17,887 bases of DNA from Planctomycetota bacterium (GTDB taxonomy: Bacteria > Planctomycetota > Planctomycetia > Isosphaerales > Isosphaeraceae): NCBI GenBank assembly GCA_021777685.1, contig JAJYDH010000063.1, positions 1 through 17,887 of the forward strand, in the 5' to 3' direction. A model generated the notes under the pieces. The model did no database searches and was not told the origin of the DNA. It worked only from the letters and a program-made list of their open reading frames with translations. This document shows, piece by piece, positions 16,421 to 17,887 of the stretch. How positions within the stretch are numbered: the stretch's first letter is position 1; every line of letters starts with the position of its first letter. The position numbers were made by a program, and so were the translations under genes.

Positions 16421-17605
16421 TCACTTCAAGGGCGAGGGCTTCCGGTCGGTCGGGACGGGGGCGGCGTCGGGCTTTCCCTTCGGACGCTCCGCGACGGGCC
16501 GGCGGTCGGCCGGGAGCAGGATCGGCAGGACGTTCTTGCGGCGGCCTTTCTCCAGGCGGACGACGACGGGCGAGGGCTTCGTCAGGTCGATCTTGTGGGA
16601 CTCTCGCTTCTCGTCGGGCGATCCTTCGTGGAGGATGACCTCCAGGGTCGCCTCCTTGACCGGCTTCTCGGCGTCGTAGTCGACGATCTTCTCGACCGTG
16701 ATCGCGTAATCGCCGTCGAACCCCCGAGGGCAGACGTAGACCTCTTCGGGATGGTTGCCGTAGCCATTCTTGATGATCGCCCCGCCGAAGACGGTCCGGG
16801 GGTTGGCGTACTTGGCGGTGGCCCCCAGGGGCTCGGCGACGGCGAGGTCGATGTCGGCCTCCCCTTTCCAGGTCAGCTTGACGAAGACGTCGCGGGCCTC
16901 CGACTCGGCGAGCCGGGTCATCAGGGCCTCGGCCTCTTCGGACCTACCGGCGGCGCGGAGGGTCTCGGCCAGCCCCTTCACCTGCTGCTTGACGTCCGAT
17001 CGGATCTGATCGTCGATCCCCGGCCAGCCGAGCGCGAGCAGCCGCTCGGCGGCGTCGCCCATCCGCTTCGGGTCCTCCTTCTTCGAGGCCAGGTTGATCG
17101 ACATCATCGGCGGGACGGCGTTGGCCGGCACCTTCTCGGCGGCCAGGTCGACCAGCTCGCCGATGTTCGTCTCATATCCGGGGTCGCCGACCGGCTCGTA
17201 GAAGTTCCGGAGGACCAGGACGTCGGCCACGCGGACCAGGTCGTTCGGATTCTTGGTCCGCTTGGCGAGATACCCCGCGAAGCCCAGGGCCTGCTTCAGC
17301 TCCTTCTCCGACCCCTGGCGGGCCGTGATGCACTCGGCCAGCCAGACGTACATCCAGGGCTCGGCCTCCTTGCCGTGGTATTTGAGGAAACCCTTGATCG
17401 CGGCCTCGGCGTCGTTGAATTTCTTCGACTGGATGAGCTGGGAGACGAGCTGGAACAGCGTGATCGGCGACTCCTTCTTGGCGGTCGCGAAATGCTCGTC
17501 CCAGAATTTGAAGGGGTCCCCGCCGGCCTGGCCCTGGGCCGCCGCGGGAGCCGGGGCCGGCTTATTGGCTTTCGGCGAGGCCTTCTTCGGCGGGGTCGAC
17601 CGCAC
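16421..17605 (-). CDS. TPR-like protein with C-terminal DUF2135-like domain; start uncertain
   Basis: 394 residues if started at GTG 17605, which has no recognisable ribosome binding site. Residues 1-28 are Pro/Ala/Lys-rich. Residues about 30-235 are helical with TPR-like character (FNDAEAAIKGFLKYHGK; GRSEEAEALMTRLAE). Residues about 238-308 form a beta domain like DUF2135 (FVKLTWKGEADIDLAVAEP, FGGAIIKNGYGNHPEEVYV, GDYAITVEKI). The tail is again Pro/Lys-rich. No signal peptide is visible at this start, although proteins of this type are usually exported. The frame stays open without a stop well upstream of 17605, past the end of the preceding gene, with a plausible Pro/Ala/Thr-rich linker. 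No ATG, GTG or TTG lies between 17605 and the A9 run at 17748-17756. The real protein may therefore be a fusion with the upstream Met/Gly-rich gene through a frameshift. Confidence 0.75.
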   Translation of the reverse strand: MRSTPPKKASPKANKPAPAPAAAQGQAGGDPFKFWDEHFATAKKESPITLFQLVSQLIQSKKFNDAEAAIKGFLKYHGKEAEPWMYVWLAECITARQGSEKELKQALGFAGYLAKRTKNPNDLVRVADVLVLRNFYEPVGDPGYETNIGELVDLAAEKVPANAVPPMMSINLASKKEDPKRMGDAAERLLALGWPGIDDQIRSDVKQQVKGLAETLRAAGRSEEAEALMTRLAESEARDVFVKLTWKGEADIDLAVAEPLGATAKYANPRTVFGGAIIKNGYGNHPEEVYVCPRGFDGDYAITVEKIVDYDAEKPVKEATLEVILHEGSPDEKRESHKIDLTKPSPVVVRLEKGRRKNVLPILLPADRRPVAERPKGKPDAAPVPTDRKPSPLK

Positions 17606-17655
17606 GGTCGGCTCGTCGTCGCGCGTCGCCGATTTCTGTGCCGGCTTCGAAACGG

Positions 17656-17695
17656 CCCCGGGACCGGTCGCCGGAGTGGCGACGCGGTCCCGGGG
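17656..17695. other. Very strong GC hairpin
   Basis: The stem CCCCGGGACCG (17656-17666) pairs with CGGTCCCGGGG (17685-17695). GTCGCC (17667-17672) pairs with GGCGAC (17678-17683), leaving one bulged base (17684) and a 5-base loop. About 17 base pairs in all. It lies after the stop of the Met/Gly-rich gene and before GTG 17605. It may be a terminator or attenuator, or part of the coding linker if the two genes are fused. No T run follows on either strand. Confidence 0.6.
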
Positions 17696-17739
17696 GTTTG
17701 TGGACGAAGGGAGAACTGAGGGGGCCTGGCTAGCGGCGT

Positions 17740-17887
17740 TCAGTTGCTTTTTTTTTCCTCGAACGGCGAGATCGCCGGGTCCTGGGGCGGGACGGACATC
17801 ATGCCGCCCATCATCCCCATGCCACCGCCCATGCCGCCCATGCCGCCCATCATACCGCCGCCCATGCCACCCATGCCGCCCATGCCG
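17740..17887 (-). CDS. Met/Gly-rich protein, C-terminal part (5' end outside window)
   Basis: From the right edge, the minus strand reads a run of Met-Gly-Gly type repeats (17797-17887), then SVPPQDPAISPFEEKKSN and TGA at 17740-17742. Codons are in register throughout, and the repeats (CAT GCC GCC on the plus strand) are typical of the Gly/Met-rich linkers common in planctomycete secreted proteins. Only about 48 residues are visible, so the family cannot be named. The last codons contain nine consecutive A (plus-strand T at 17748-17756), a possible slippage site into the frame of the downstream DUF2135-like gene. Confidence 0.6.
   Translation of the reverse strand, partial: GMGGMGGMGGGMMGGMGGMGGGMGMMGGMMSVPPQDPAISPFEEKKSN

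Overview
The window is high-GC DNA that reads as a planctomycete chromosome, most likely from the Isosphaeraceae or a near relative. The evidence is the company of genes: a BatA/von Willebrand type transmembrane cluster, a DUF1549/DUF1553 protein with its C-x-x-C-H motif, a Tat-exported DUF1501 protein, a multi-EF-hand secreted protein, a BlaI/M56 pair, and long WD40 arrays. No rRNA, tRNA, CRISPR array or transposase is visible. The taxonomic call is an inference from gene content, not from a marker gene.

Left part, plus strand (1-6646): the C-terminal end of a BatA-like membrane protein, a 1189-residue membrane and coiled-coil protein resembling DUF4175, and an 814-residue membrane protein with a von Willebrand A domain followed by a glutamine-amidotransferase-like domain. 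This is the usual tail of the planctomycete MoxR/DUF58/Bat 'aerotolerance-like' operon. The MoxR and DUF58 genes would be expected upstream, outside the window.

Middle (6647-7173): a convergent intergenic stretch of about 530 bp. It holds a 16-bp perfect hairpin belonging to a small dispersed repeat family and an irregular array of a TTGGGTTCG element.

Right part, minus strand, read from right to left: the Met/Gly-rich C-terminal end of a gene entering at the right edge; a TPR-like/DUF2135-like protein whose start is doubtful and which may be joined to the Met/Gly-rich gene by a frameshift on an A9 run; then a five-gene series blaI, M56 peptidase-WD40 fusion, DUF1549/DUF1553, DUF1501, EF-hand protein (16283 down to 7174). 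The first two genes and the last two overlap by 4 bp (ATGA), and the second and third are 31 bp apart. A promoter with a consensus TTGACA box and a perfect 12-bp palindrome at the expected start of transcription lies before blaI.

The most interesting proposal is this last series. A BlaI repressor and a BlaR1-like zinc protease appear to have exchanged the penicillin-sensing domain for about 20 WD40 blades, and they sit directly upstream of typical planctomycete exported proteins. The pieces are read directly from the sequence; regulation of the whole series by BlaI and the nature of the signal are inference.
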